Notes: a model not told the origin generated them from the sequence alone. Counted from the stretch's first letter, positions 26,864-36,318 are shown. The stretch is 64,000 nucleotides of DNA from Thermohalobaculum xanthum (GCF_016623495.1 NZ_JAEHHL010000001.1:992001-1056000); one strand, 5' to 3'. Program-made: numbers and translations.

Positions 26864-28072
26864 TTACTTTCGCGGAACTTTCTTGAGTTCGACCACGTTC
26901 CCGAGGTTGCCGGTCACGTAATTCGACCAGCTCTCCATGAGCTTGCGCCGCCTTTCGAGGAGATCCGAGCGTGCATAGGCCTGCTCAACCACCGACCCGA
27001 TTCGGTGTGACAGGCTCATCTCGGCGACTTCCCGCGGCGCTCCCGCCACCTCTGCGGCCCAGTCCCGGAAGGTCGAGCGAAAGCCGTGCACCGTCACGTC
27101 GTCGGCCGACATGCGCCGGAGCAACATCAGCATCGCCATGTTCGAGAGCGGCCGGTGCCGCCGTTGCCCTTCGAACACGTACTCCGATCGCATCGAGTGC
27201 AGCGGCTCGATGATCGCGCGCATGGCGTCCGTCAGGGGCACGCGGTGCTCCACCCCCGCCTTCATGCGATCCGCTGGGCAAGACCACACGCGCTCTTCGA
27301 AGTTCAGCTCTTCCCACCTCATCCCGAGGACCTCGTTGGTCCGGCTTCCGGTGAGGCAGGTGAACATCAGCGCCTTCGCCGCCATCGCGTTGCGCCCCGC
27401 GAGGTTGGCATAGAAAGCCGGCACGTCGCGCCAGTGCATCGCCTTGTGGTGTGCGCGCTTCTTCCTGACCGGCGGCAGGACCTTGGCCTCCCGGATTGCG
27501 GTCACGGGGTTCTCGCCCTCTCGAAAGCCCTTGGACCGGGCGACGTCCAGGACCGTCTTGATCCGCTGCGCGACGCGACGCGCGGTCTCATGCTTGTCGG
27601 TCCAGATCGGTGACAGGCACATGAGGACTTCTGGTTGGCCGACGCTGTCGACGGGCATGCGCCCGATCTTTGGGAAAGCGTAATCGCGCAGGGTGTTGAT
27701 CCACTGCTGGCCATGCTTGGCGTTCTTCCACGTCGGCAGGCGTTCGATGTGCACCTGTTCCGCAACCTCGGCAAATGTCGGTACGGCTTGCCGCGCGTTG
27801 TACCGCGGGTTCAGGCCTTGCCGCGCCATCCGGCGGTATTCGAGAGCACGCTCACGGGCCTGCGCCAGGCTCACGACATCCGCGCCTCCAAGCCCGAAAT
27901 CGGTGCGAAGCGGCGCACCCTTCCTATTCCTTTGTCCCTTGACGGTCACGCGGACGATCCAGCGACGGGAGCCAGAGGGATCGACAACGAGATAGAGCCC
28001 GCCCCCGTCGCCATGCCTGCCGGGACCAAGGTTCTCGACCAGTCGCTTTGTCAATTTCCCGGTAAGCGCCAC
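26864..28072 (-). CDS. P4-type tyrosine integrase next to tRNA-Ser
   Basis: A 402-residue integrase. The N-terminal domain (about 1-95) has the DUF4102/Arm-binding pattern, LTKRLVENLGPGRHGDGGGL and SRRWIVRVTVKG. The catalytic domain shows Arg in TGSRTNEVLGMRW, HGFR in VHGFRSTFRDW, His in MSLSHRIGSVVEQAY and the nucleophile Tyr in AYARSD. It integrates islands at the 3' end of tRNA genes. The start I prefer is the GTG at 28072, since the family usually begins MALT; an ATG at 28171 is open but adds 33 hydrophobic residues not typical of it. It runs away from the tRNA-Ser gene 150 bases upstream. Confidence 0.9.
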   Translation of the reverse strand: MALTGKLTKRLVENLGPGRHGDGGGLYLVVDPSGSRRWIVRVTVKGQRNRKGAPLRTDFGLGGADVVSLAQARERALEYRRMARQGLNPRYNARQAVPTFAEVAEQVHIERLPTWKNAKHGQQWINTLRDYAFPKIGRMPVDSVGQPEVLMCLSPIWTDKHETARRVAQRIKTVLDVARSKGFREGENPVTAIREAKVLPPVRKKRAHHKAMHWRDVPAFYANLAGRNAMAAKALMFTCLTGSRTNEVLGMRWEELNFEERVWSCPADRMKAGVEHRVPLTDAMRAIIEPLHSMRSEYVFEGQRRHRPLSNMAMLMLLRRMSADDVTVHGFRSTFRDWAAEVAGAPREVAEMSLSHRIGSVVEQAYARSDLLERRRKLMESWSNYVTGNLGNVVELKKVPRK

Positions 28073-28221
28073 GGAGTCATACCACCATTCATACCACGCA
28101 ACGAGCAGAATGCGAGGTAAGCGAACAAAATTCAAGATGGCGAAGTGAGGTGATAAATTCAGAAAAATCATGCCGTTTGAAGAATGAAAGGCATCTCACA
28201 AAACTGAAGGGCATTTGGTGG

Positions 28222-28309
28222 TGGCGGAAGGGGTGGGATTCGAACCCACGGAACCTCGCGGTTCAACGGTTTTCAAGACCGCCGCAATCGACCACTCTGC
28301 CACCCTTCC
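28222..28309 (-). tRNA. tRNA-Ser(UGA)
   Basis: Reading the minus strand from 28309, the acceptor stem GGAAGGG pairs with CCCTTCC, followed by discriminator G and encoded CCA at 28222-28224. The anticodon loop is CTTGAAA with anticodon TGA. There is a long variable arm as in class II tRNAs, and the T arm contains GGTTCGAATCC. The 88-nt length fits. The 3' end faces the P4-type integrase, so the 3' part of the gene is the likely att site. Confidence 0.97.
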
Positions 28310-28442
28310 TGACGCGGAGCGCAGTTAACCCGGGGGCGCACACCTCGGCAAGGGGTGCGGCGCCGATGGCCGTTCTTCCCATGCATGGCACCCTTGGATA
28401 GACTGCTTGGCGGCAGGCAGGCAGGCCTCGGGAAAAACTGAG

Positions 28443-30074
28443 ATGAGCTTTGGAACGGCTGGGTCGGCGGGCGCGATGCGGCGGCTGTTCTTTGTACTTC
28501 TCGCATCGGGACTGACGGCTTGCGAGGCGCCGACGGGCACCGGGCAAGGGGAGCAGACGTCCGGCCAGGCGATCCCGGACTCGGCCCGTGGCGAACCCGC
28601 ATCGGAGATCGACCAGGCGACCGACGCCTTTCTGGCAAAGGCAGCAGACCGGCCGGATGCCCCCGACACAGCCACGGCTGAGATCACGCCCTCGCCCGGC
28701 GCCCCCGATAGCCCCGCGCCCGACACGCCACAGGATCCAGGAGAACCCCTGGATACCGCCGACATCGCCCTTGATGAGGACGGGGCCTCAGCCGAGAGCG
28801 CGCCCGGCACGGCTGACGAGGCTGCGCAGACCGATGGCGGGGAGACGAGCGCCGAAGGCCTCAACACCACGGCTGCAGGCGACGCTCGCCCTGATGGCGC
28901 GGCGGCGGAACCTTCGCCGGACGATCCGCAAACAACCGATGCAAGCGCCCCGGCGGACGCCTCGGCAGATGAAGCCGTCGCGTCGGAGGCCGAGGCCGAG
29001 CCCGAGGTCGAAAAGCTCCCCGAACTGCCCCCGGTCGATCCCGCGCTCTATGCGGGTGACTTCGACGGACGGCTGAACAACCGGCTGGAGCTTGCGCCCG
29101 ACGTCTTTGCGGCACAGGGTGAAGCGCGCTGGAACGGGACGCGCACGATTGCGGGGATCTGGGTAGCGCATCCGGCGGCACGACGCACGACGCGCGCGCG
29201 GATCTTCAACCTTTCGACTGGCCGCGCCGCGGACGGCGCGCTCTTCCGGCGCGAGGGCATGGCGCCGGATGTGCCGCTGCAGATCTCGTCAGAGGGGGCG
29301 CAGGCGCTTGGCATGCGCGTCAACCGCAGTGCGGACATCGTGATCGTGGCCCTTCGCGAACCCGCGCTGCCCGAACCCTCGCTGGTCGAGTCGGCTCCCG
29401 TCGTGAGGCTCGAGATCGAACCGCCCGAGGGCACCGACATCACCGAGCCGACGCCGGAAGCAGGTGCAGACCAGCCGAAGGTCGAACCGGCGTCAGCCGC
29501 GACGGAAACGCCGCGCGGTGCTGCCAGCGCGGAGACCGAGGAGCCGGCTGTCGAGCCCGCCGGCGAGGTCAGTCCTCCCGCCAGCGCGGCTCGCCCGAGC
29601 GAGGATTCGGTTGCCGCCAAGGAAGGAACGCCAGAGACACCGGCCGTCCGAGAGGACGCCGCGAGGCCTACGGCCCCAGACAGCGAGGCCGAGCCGGCCC
29701 GGCCGGACGCCGGCGCGACGGCACCCGAAACCGACCGGGGCCCGGCGGCGCCTGTCGACACCGAGGAGGAGGGGGCGTCCACGAACGAACCGGCCCCTGC
29801 CCCGTCCGATCTCACCCCGGCTGCCCGAACGCCGACGCGCGACACGGTGAATTTCATCCAGGTCGGAATCTTCGCGGTGCGAGAGAACAGCGACCGGCTC
29901 GTCGCGCAGCTCGCGGACGCGGACATCAAGGCTCAGGCGGAACCGATCGACAGGTCCGGACGGGTCCTTCTCCGGGTCATCGCCGGACCCTTTGGCAACG
30001 AGATCGAACGTGATAGGGCATTGAGAGTGATTGAGGATCTCGGCATCCGCGATGCCCGCCTGATCAGAGAGTGA
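28443..30074 (+). CDS. SPOR-domain lipoprotein with long acidic disordered spacers
   Basis: A 543-residue protein. After MSFGTAGSAGAMRR a lipoprotein signal leads to ASGLTACEAP, where the Cys would be lipidated. Residues about 25-200 and 305-460 are Ala, Pro, Asp, Glu and Thr rich and look disordered. Between them, about 205-300, is a folded part (WNGTRTIAGIWVAHPAARR, ARIFNLSTGRAADGAL, VPLQISSEGAQALGM) resembling the double-psi barrel region of RlpA-like proteins. A SPOR domain that binds denuded glycan ends the chain (NFIQVGIFAVRENSDRLVAQ). It should act in the periplasm at the division septum. It precedes the DacA-type carboxypeptidase gene by 67 bases, a pairing common in this group. Confidence 0.82.
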   Translation: MSFGTAGSAGAMRRLFFVLLASGLTACEAPTGTGQGEQTSGQAIPDSARGEPASEIDQATDAFLAKAADRPDAPDTATAEITPSPGAPDSPAPDTPQDPGEPLDTADIALDEDGASAESAPGTADEAAQTDGGETSAEGLNTTAAGDARPDGAAAEPSPDDPQTTDASAPADASADEAVASEAEAEPEVEKLPELPPVDPALYAGDFDGRLNNRLELAPDVFAAQGEARWNGTRTIAGIWVAHPAARRTTRARIFNLSTGRAADGALFRREGMAPDVPLQISSEGAQALGMRVNRSADIVIVALREPALPEPSLVESAPVVRLEIEPPEGTDITEPTPEAGADQPKVEPASAATETPRGAASAETEEPAVEPAGEVSPPASAARPSEDSVAAKEGTPETPAVREDAARPTAPDSEAEPARPDAGATAPETDRGPAAPVDTEEEGASTNEPAPAPSDLTPAARTPTRDTVNFIQVGIFAVRENSDRLVAQLADADIKAQAEPIDRSGRVLLRVIAGPFGNEIERDRALRVIEDLGIRDARLIRE

Positions 30075-30141
30075 GGCGTAGCAGCAGCGGCGCGTTGCGG
30101 AAGATGACCGCCGACCAACAGGGCAGACCACGAGGCAAGCA

Positions 30142-31293
30142 ATGAAGGCAATCACAACGATGCTCGCCGCACTTGCGGTGCTCTTCGGGCTCGCTGCGAC
30201 GGCGGGCGCCGAGACCCAGACAACGCCCGCGCGCGCCGCGGTGCTGATCGACATGCAGTCAGGCGCGACGCTGCTCGAGAAGAACGCGGACGAGCCACTG
30301 CCACCCGCATCGATGTCGAAGCTCATGACGCTCTACATGATCTTCGAGGCGATCGAGGCCGGGCGCCTGTCACTCCAGGACAGCTTCCGGACCTCGGCGC
30401 ATGCGGCCTCGTTCGGCGGCTCGAAGATGTTCATCCGCGAAGGCGAGGTGGTGAGCATCGCCGACCTCCTGCGCGGGGTGATCGTGCAGTCCGGCAACGA
30501 CGCCGCGGTGGCGCTTGCCGAGGCACTTGCGGGCTCGGAAGCCGGGTTCGCCGCGCTGATGAACAAGCGCGCACCGGAACTGGGCCTGACCGCCTCGCAT
30601 TTCGCGAACGCGACCGGCTGGCCGGACCCCCAGCACTACATGAGCGTGCACGACCTCGCGCTGCTGGCGACGCGGATCATCGAGGACTTCCCTCAGTTCT
30701 ACCCGATGTTCGCCGAGACCGAGTTCACCTGGGACGGGATCACCCAGCGCAACCGCAACCCCTTGCTTGAAGCGGGGATCGGTGCGGACGGGCTCAAGAC
30801 CGGTCACACCGAGGAGGCCGGATATGGCCTCGTCGCCTCGGCCAAGCGCGGCGAGCGCCGACTCATCCTGGTCGTCAGCGGGCTTGGCGACACCGCGCAG
30901 CGCCAGCGTGAAACCGAGCGGCTGATGAACTGGGGATTTCGCGCCTTTGAGACCCGCAAGCTTTTTTCCGCCGGCGAGGCGATCGCCGAAGCCGATGTCT
31001 GGATCGGCGCGGACACGACGGTTCCGCTTACCGCTGCTCGCGACGTCGTGGTCACCGCGCCGCTGGGCTCGATCGACGCCGCACGCCTGAGCGTGCACTA
31101 CGACGGCCCGGTCCCGGCGCCGATCGAGCAGGGCGCGCCGGTTGGCCGCATCGAGATCGCGATCCCCGACATTCCGACGCAGGCGGTGCCGCTGGTCGCG
31201 GCCAAGAGCGTGGCCGAGGGCGGTGTCCTCAGACGAATCGAAGCCGCGGCGAAGCTGATCATGCGCCGTGTGGTGGCGAGCGCAGATGGCTGA
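30142..31293 (+). CDS. dacA: D-alanyl-D-alanine carboxypeptidase (PBP5/6 family)
   Basis: A 383-residue protein with a signal peptide (ending TAGAE). The three penicillin-binding motifs are seen: SxxK in ASMSKLM (near residue 57), SxN in QSGNDAA, and KTG in LKTGHTEEAGYG. A C-terminal beta-rich domain and an amphipathic end (IEAAAKLIMRRVVAS) for membrane attachment follow. It trims the terminal D-Ala from pentapeptides in the cell wall. The next gene, tmk, starts inside its last codons. Whether it is dacA, dacC or dacF cannot be told by eye. Confidence 0.9.
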   Translation: MKAITTMLAALAVLFGLAATAGAETQTTPARAAVLIDMQSGATLLEKNADEPLPPASMSKLMTLYMIFEAIEAGRLSLQDSFRTSAHAASFGGSKMFIREGEVVSIADLLRGVIVQSGNDAAVALAEALAGSEAGFAALMNKRAPELGLTASHFANATGWPDPQHYMSVHDLALLATRIIEDFPQFYPMFAETEFTWDGITQRNRNPLLEAGIGADGLKTGHTEEAGYGLVASAKRGERRLILVVSGLGDTAQRQRETERLMNWGFRAFETRKLFSAGEAIAEADVWIGADTTVPLTAARDVVVTAPLGSIDAARLSVHYDGPVPAPIEQGAPVGRIEIAIPDIPTQAVPLVAAKSVAEGGVLRRIEAAAKLIMRRVVASADG

Positions 31294-31984
31294 AGCGCGC
31301 GCCGCCAGCGGTCGCGGCGCTGGTTCCGACCAAGGGTCCGGCGGCGTCTTCATTACGCTCGAGGGGATCGACGGCACAGGAAAATCGACCCAGGCCCGCC
31401 TGCTTGCGGAGCGTCTGCGCGCGTTTGGTCGCGACGTCGTGCTGACCCGCGAGCCCGGCGGCGCCCCCGGGGCCGAGGAGATCCGCCGCCTGCTTGTCGA
31501 AGGCGAACCGGGCCGCTGGTCGTCCGAGACCGAAACGCTGCTGTTCACCGCGGCGCGGCGCGACCATCTCGAGCGCGTGATCGCCCCCGGCCTCGCGCGC
31601 GGTGCGGTGGTCATCTGCGACCGCTTCGCGGATTCGACGCGGGCCTATCAGGGCCTCGCCGGCGGCTCGGGCCGCGACTTCGTCGACCGTCTGCACGCGC
31701 TTGCCATCGGCATCGAGCCTGACCTGACCCTGATCCTTGAACTGGCGCCGGACACGGCCCTCGCGCGCGCATCCTCGCGGTCTGACGCATCGGCCGGACC
31801 TCGCGAGGACCGCTTCGAGCGGAAGGGAGCGGACTTCCAGTCCCGGCTGGCCGCCGCCTTTCGCGACATCGCCGCCGCCGCACCTGAGCGCTGCCACCTG
31901 ATCGACGCGAATGCCGCGCCCGACGAGGTCGCCGCGCGCATCTGGGCGAGGGTAGAACGTCTTGCGGGGGCCATGGCGCCATGA
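31286..31984 (+). CDS. tmk: Thymidylate kinase
   Basis: A 232-residue protein with P-loop EGIDGTGKSTQ, the DRx motif CDRFADSTRAYQG and a LID region near REDRFERKG. It phosphorylates dTMP to dTDP with ATP in the cytoplasm. The start ATG at 31286 overlaps the carboxypeptidase stop by 8 bases, and its last codons overlap the holB ATG. The order tmk-holB-tatD is common in bacteria, which fits. Confidence 0.93.
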   Translation: MAEARAASGRGAGSDQGSGGVFITLEGIDGTGKSTQARLLAERLRAFGRDVVLTREPGGAPGAEEIRRLLVEGEPGRWSSETETLLFTAARRDHLERVIAPGLARGAVVICDRFADSTRAYQGLAGGSGRDFVDRLHALAIGIEPDLTLILELAPDTALARASSRSDASAGPREDRFERKGADFQSRLAAAFRDIAAAAPERCHLIDANAAPDEVAARIWARVERLAGAMAP

Positions 31985-33129
31985 GCGACACCCTGCCCGA
32001 GCCCGACCGGGTCCCCGGCCATCCTCACCCGCGCGACAGCGTCCACCTGATCGGCCAGGGGCCGGCCGAGCGCGCCTTCCTCGACGTCTGGCGGGCAGGA
32101 CGGCTGCACCACGCCTGGCTGCTTCGCGGACCGCGCGGGATCGGCAAGGCGACGCTCGCGTACAGGATCGCGCGCGCTCTGATCGCCGCACCGACCGACG
32201 ACGCCGGACCCAGCCTGTTCGGCGGCGACGCCGCGATCGGACCTTCCGTGCCGGATACCCTCGATCCGCCCGATGCCTGCCCCGTCCTCACCCGGATCCG
32301 AGCGGGCGCCGAGCCGCGGCTCGCGGTGCTGCGTCGCGGCCTGAACGACAAGAGCCGCCCCTACAGCGTGATCCGCATCGACGAGGTTCGGGACCTGCGC
32401 CGCTTCCTCGGCCTCAGCGCGGCCGACGGCGGATGGCGCGCAGTGGTCGTCGACGCGGCCGACGAGATGAACGTGCAGGCGCAGAATGCCATCCTCAAGA
32501 TGCTTGAAGAGCCGCCCGCCCGCACCGCCTTCCTGCTCGTGTCACACTCGCCCGCGGCACTCCTGCCGACGATCCGGTCGCGCTGCCGCACCCTCGATCT
32601 TGCGCCGCTGTCGCCCGCGGACCTTGCCGCCGCGCTCGAAGCGGCCGGTGCTCCGGTCGATCCCTCCGGTCAGGCCGCGCTGGCCGAGCTTGCCGGCGGC
32701 TCGGTCGGCGCGGCACTGCGCCTGCTGGAAGGCGACGGGCTCGAACTCTGCCAGCGTGTCATCGCCGCGCTCTCCGGCGGCGGCTGCGTGGACCGCACGG
32801 CCCTCATCGCGCTGGCGGATGCGGTCGGCGCACGCGGCGCCGAGACGCGCTACGCGCTCGCGCTCGACCTGATCATCGTGGTCGCGGGGCGGCTCGCCCG
32901 CCACGCCGCCGGGATCACTCCCGCCGCCGAGGTTGCCCGCGGCGAGGCCCAGCTTGCCAGCCGTATCGCCCGCCACCCCGCGCAGGCCGCGCTCTGGGCC
33001 GAGGCCGCATCCCGGCTCGCGGCGCGGACGGCCCATGCGCGCGCCGTCAACCTTGACCCCGCGCAGACCATCATGGATACGTTGCTCGATCTCGACGACA
33101 CTCTGGCCCGCGCCCGCGCGGCTGCCTGA
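31981..33129 (+). CDS. holB: DNA polymerase III subunit delta'
   Basis: A 382-residue AAA+ clamp-loader protein. RGPRGIGKATLAYRIA is the modified Walker A, IDEVRDLRRFL, VVVDAADEMNVQAQNAILK and EEPPARTAFLLVSHSP are the Walker B-adjacent and sensor 1 segments, and SRCRTLDL follows. The delta' subunit is a structural part of the clamp loader and does not hydrolyse ATP. The zinc-binding cysteines typical of some homologues are not obvious. Overlaps tmk by four bases. Confidence 0.9.
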   Translation: MSDTLPEPDRVPGHPHPRDSVHLIGQGPAERAFLDVWRAGRLHHAWLLRGPRGIGKATLAYRIARALIAAPTDDAGPSLFGGDAAIGPSVPDTLDPPDACPVLTRIRAGAEPRLAVLRRGLNDKSRPYSVIRIDEVRDLRRFLGLSAADGGWRAVVVDAADEMNVQAQNAILKMLEEPPARTAFLLVSHSPAALLPTIRSRCRTLDLAPLSPADLAAALEAAGAPVDPSGQAALAELAGGSVGAALRLLEGDGLELCQRVIAALSGGGCVDRTALIALADAVGARGAETRYALALDLIIVVAGRLARHAAGITPAAEVARGEAQLASRIARHPAQAALWAEAASRLAARTAHARAVNLDPAQTIMDTLLDLDDTLARARAAA

Positions 33130-33156
33130 AACCCCGCCTGAGGAGCCGCCCTTCCG

Positions 33157-33966
33157 ATGTCAGCGCCCCGGCTGGTCGACAGCCATTGCCATCTCGACTT
33201 CCCCGACTTTGCCGACGAGCTGCCCGCGGTCGTCGCCCGCGCAGCCGCGGCGGGGGTGACGCGGATGGTGACGATCTGCACGCGCCTTCGTGAAGAGCCG
33301 CGGATCCGCGCCATTGCCGAGCGCTTCGACGGGGTGTTTTACGCGGTCGGGACACATCCGATGAACGCCGCCGCCGAGCCGATGGCCACGGTTGACGAGC
33401 TGGTCGCGCTGGCGCGTCACCCGAAGTTCGTCGGGATCGGCGAAAGCGGGCTCGACTATCACTACACGGCCGAAAGCGCCGCGACGCAGCAGGAAAGCCT
33501 GCGCATACATATCGAGGCGGCGCGGCGCACCGGCCTGCCGCTGATCATCCACGCAAGGGATGCCGACGAGGACATGGCGAGGATCCTGTCCGAGGAACAC
33601 CGCGCCGGCGCCTATGCCTGCGTGATGCACTGCTTCTCGTCGGGCGCGTCGTTGGCGCAAACGGCGCTTGATCTCGGCTTCTACCTCTCGGTCTCGGGCA
33701 TCGCGGCTTTCCCGAAGTCCGGGGCGCTGCGCGAGATCTTTGCCGCCGCGCCGATCGACCGTCTGCTGGTCGAGACCGACGCCCCCTATCTTGCCCCGCC
33801 GCCCTATCGCGGCAAGCGCAACGAGCCGGCCTATGTCGCCCGGACCGCGGCGGCGATGGCCGAGCATCTGGGGATCGAGCTTGACCGGTTCGCGGCCCGG
33901 ACCAATGCCAATTTCGACCGGCTCTTTACCAAGGCCGCCCGGACGGGCGAGGAGGCCGCGGCCTGA
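33157..33966 (+). CDS. tatD: TatD-family metal-dependent hydrolase
   Basis: A 269-residue TIM-barrel protein. Metal ligands: HxH in VDSHCHLDF, Glu in GIGESGLDYHY, His in IIHARDAD, His in VMHCFSSG and Asp in VETDAPYLAP. Family members are 3'-5' DNases or related hydrolases. The gene lies 27 bases after holB and its stop overlaps the next start. YcfH-type by neighbourhood. Confidence 0.9.
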   Translation: MSAPRLVDSHCHLDFPDFADELPAVVARAAAAGVTRMVTICTRLREEPRIRAIAERFDGVFYAVGTHPMNAAAEPMATVDELVALARHPKFVGIGESGLDYHYTAESAATQQESLRIHIEAARRTGLPLIIHARDADEDMARILSEEHRAGAYACVMHCFSSGASLAQTALDLGFYLSVSGIAAFPKSGALREIFAAAPIDRLLVETDAPYLAPPPYRGKRNEPAYVARTAAAMAEHLGIELDRFAARTNANFDRLFTKAARTGEEAAA

Positions 33967-34781
33967 TGAGCGCAATTCTGCGTTTCACGGTGCTCGGCTG
34001 CGGGTCCTCGGGGGGCGTGCCGCGCATCGGCCCGGCCGGGCCGAACTGGGGTGCGTGCGACCCGAACGATCCGCGCAACCGGCGCCGGCGCTGTGCCCTG
34101 CTGGTCCAGCGCGTCACCGACGAGGGGGAGACCTCGGTCCTGATCGATGCCGGTCCCGACATCGCCGAGCAACTGGCGCATGCCGGCGCGGGGCTGCTCG
34201 ATGCCGTGGTCTTCACCCATGACCACGCCGACCACTGCCACGGCATCGACGACTTGCGCATGGTGGTCTTCAACCGCCGCTCGCGCCTGCCCGCATGGAT
34301 GGACGCTCGGACCGAGGCCGCGATCCGCCAGCGCTTCGGCTATGTCTTCGAGACGCCGCCCGGCTCGAATTACCCGGCGATCCTCGACCTCTTCCGGATC
34401 GAGGGGCCGGTCAAGATCGGTGGCGCCGGCGGCACCCTGACGCTCGCGCCCTTTTCCGTGCCGCATGGCGAGATCGAGGCCCTCGGCTTCCATATCGGCC
34501 CGCTGGCCTACACGCCCGACATCTCCGCCATGTCCGACGACGCATGGGAGGTGGTGCGCGGCATCGACACCTGGATCACCGACGCGCTGCGCTACACCCC
34601 GCATGTCAGCCACGCGAATGTCGAGACGGCGCTCGCATGGATCGCCGATGCCGCGCCGCGGCGGGCGTTCCTCACCAACATGCATGTCGATCTCGACTAC
34701 GAGACCCTGAACGCCCAGACCCCCGCCAACGTGACCCCGGCCCATGACGGGCTGGTGCTGGAATTCCCTGCCGCCGACTGA
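33966..34781 (+). CDS. MBL-fold metallo-hydrolase, PhnP-like
   Basis: A 271-residue metallo-beta-lactamase fold protein with LGCGSSGGVPRIGP at the N-terminus and the metal motif THDHADHCHGIDDL. Later ligands lie near PHGEIEAL, PDISAM and THMHVD-like TNMHVDLD. The PhnP-like group hydrolyses cyclic phosphodiesters; the in vivo substrate is unclear. ATG overlaps the tatD stop by one base, so the two are cotranscribed. Confidence 0.85.
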   Translation: MSAILRFTVLGCGSSGGVPRIGPAGPNWGACDPNDPRNRRRRCALLVQRVTDEGETSVLIDAGPDIAEQLAHAGAGLLDAVVFTHDHADHCHGIDDLRMVVFNRRSRLPAWMDARTEAAIRQRFGYVFETPPGSNYPAILDLFRIEGPVKIGGAGGTLTLAPFSVPHGEIEALGFHIGPLAYTPDISAMSDDAWEVVRGIDTWITDALRYTPHVSHANVETALAWIADAAPRRAFLTNMHVDLDYETLNAQTPANVTPAHDGLVLEFPAAD

Positions 34782-34859
34782 CCGACCGGTGGCACCGCTC
34801 GCACCCGGCGTATCACGCGCCTGCCTCCGCCGGGGCCGCGTCCATGAGAGGCATCGCCG

Positions 34860-35813
34860 ATGCACGCCATTCTCAGCCTCTTCCTGATCGTCCTGCCGGT
34901 GTTTCTGGTCGTCGGTGCCGGCTATGCGACCGTCCGGACCAAGATTTTTCCCGATGCGGGCATCGATGCGCTGGTGCGGTTCGCCACCGGGATCGCGGTG
35001 CCGGTGCTGTTGTTCCGGGCGATCTACCGCCTCGATCTCGGCGCGGTGCTAGTGCCCGAACACCTCGCGTCTTTCTACATCGGCGCGGTCACGGCCTTCG
35101 TCGGCGGGATCTTCCTCTCGCGCAAGATCTGGGGCCGCCGGCCGGGCGAGTCGGTCGCCGTGGGGTTCTGCGCGCTGTTCTCGAACACCGTTCTCCTCGG
35201 GGTCCCCATCATGACGCGGGCCTATGGCGAGGAAGCGCTTGCACCCGCCTTCGCGATCATCGCCTTTCATGCACCCTTCGGCTATCTCGTGGGCATCATG
35301 ACGATGGAGTTCTCGCGCCGCGATGGCGCGCCCATCGGGGTCGCGCTGAGACGGACCGCCCGCGCGATGTTCCACAACGAGCTGACGCTGGGCATCGCGG
35401 CGGGCTTCGCGCTGAATCTGGCAGGCGTCCCGCTGCCCGAGCCCGTGACCGCGACGATCAACATGATTTCGGCGGCCGCGCTGCCCGTCGCGCTCTTCGC
35501 ACTTGGCGGCGTCCTGACACGTTATCGCCTCCGCGCCGAGCTGGGCGAGGCGGGCATGGTGGCCGCGCTCAGCCTTCTTCTGCACCCCTTCATCGCCTGG
35601 GTGCTCAGCGCTCATGTCTTCGGCCTGCCGATCGAGTTCGTGCGCGCCTCGGTCGTGATCGCGGCGATGCCGACCGGGGTGAACGGCTACGTCTTCGCGG
35701 CGATGTATGACCGGGCGATCGGGACGTCGGCTTCCACCGTGCTTCTCGGCACCGCGGCGAGCGTCTTCACGATCACCATCTGGCTCGCGCTCCTGGGCGG
35801 CGCGGCTCTCTAG
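34860..35813 (+). CDS. AEC-family transporter
   Basis: A 317-residue membrane protein with about ten hydrophobic helices in two halves, as in the auxin efflux carrier family. Recognisable are LFLIVLPVFLVVGAGYA at the start, VGFCALFSNTVLLGVPIM, and NMISAAALPVALFALGGVL, typical of bacterial members such as MdcF-like malonate or malate carriers. The substrate is likely a small carboxylate but is not determined by sequence. It ends tail to tail with the DUF4864-like gene (four overlapping bases). Confidence 0.85.
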   Translation: MHAILSLFLIVLPVFLVVGAGYATVRTKIFPDAGIDALVRFATGIAVPVLLFRAIYRLDLGAVLVPEHLASFYIGAVTAFVGGIFLSRKIWGRRPGESVAVGFCALFSNTVLLGVPIMTRAYGEEALAPAFAIIAFHAPFGYLVGIMTMEFSRRDGAPIGVALRRTARAMFHNELTLGIAAGFALNLAGVPLPEPVTATINMISAAALPVALFALGGVLTRYRLRAELGEAGMVAALSLLLHPFIAWVLSAHVFGLPIEFVRASVVIAAMPTGVNGYVFAAMYDRAIGTSASTVLLGTAASVFTITIWLALLGGAAL

Positions 35814-36229
35814 CTGCCGACACCAGGCAGCCGCCGCAGCGCGACACCCGCGATACGCCAGACGCCGCCGACCTTTTCCATGAGGTAGTCCGCTTCCCAA
35901 AGGATGCCTGCCGCATCCTCGAACATGACCGTCTGGACCTGCCCGCGCGGCGTCGCCGACAGCCCGCGCATCTCGTAACGACCCGGGTCCCAGACCATCG
36001 GGTAACCGCTGCGCACCATGTCCCCGAAGGCGCGCGGGTCACCGAAACGCGCCTGGATCCCGGGCGAGGCATGGGCAAAGGCGGCCTCGAGATCGCCCCG
36101 ATCGAACGCGGCGAGCTGATCCGCGATGACTGTGCGGATCGCTGCGGCATCATCGGCCCGTGCTGGATGAAACGACAACGCGAGTGACAGGGCCAGGGCC
36201 AGGGCCAGTGACGAGAGCAGTCGGTGCAT
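35810..36229 (-). CDS. Exported DUF4864-like protein
   Basis: A 139-residue protein with a signal peptide (residues 1-25, ending HPARAD). The mature part has IRTVIADQLAAFDRGDLEAAFAHASPGIQARFG and WRIAGVALRRLPG, a cystatin/NTF2-like pattern matching DUF4864. Function unknown. The ATG at 36229 follows GGAGGAAAGG; a longer open frame from 36301 is not favoured. Confidence 0.75.
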   Translation of the reverse strand: MHRLLSSLALALALSLALSFHPARADDAAAIRTVIADQLAAFDRGDLEAAFAHASPGIQARFGDPRAFGDMVRSGYPMVWDPGRYEMRGLSATPRGQVQTVMFEDAAGILWEADYLMEKVGGVWRIAGVALRRLPGVGS

Positions 36230-36318
36230 CACCCTTTCCTCCGGAGCATCGCGTATCCGGAATGATGGGACGGCACCGATCGGGGTCAAGGACGCCCCCA
36301 CTCCGGCCGCGTGGTTCG

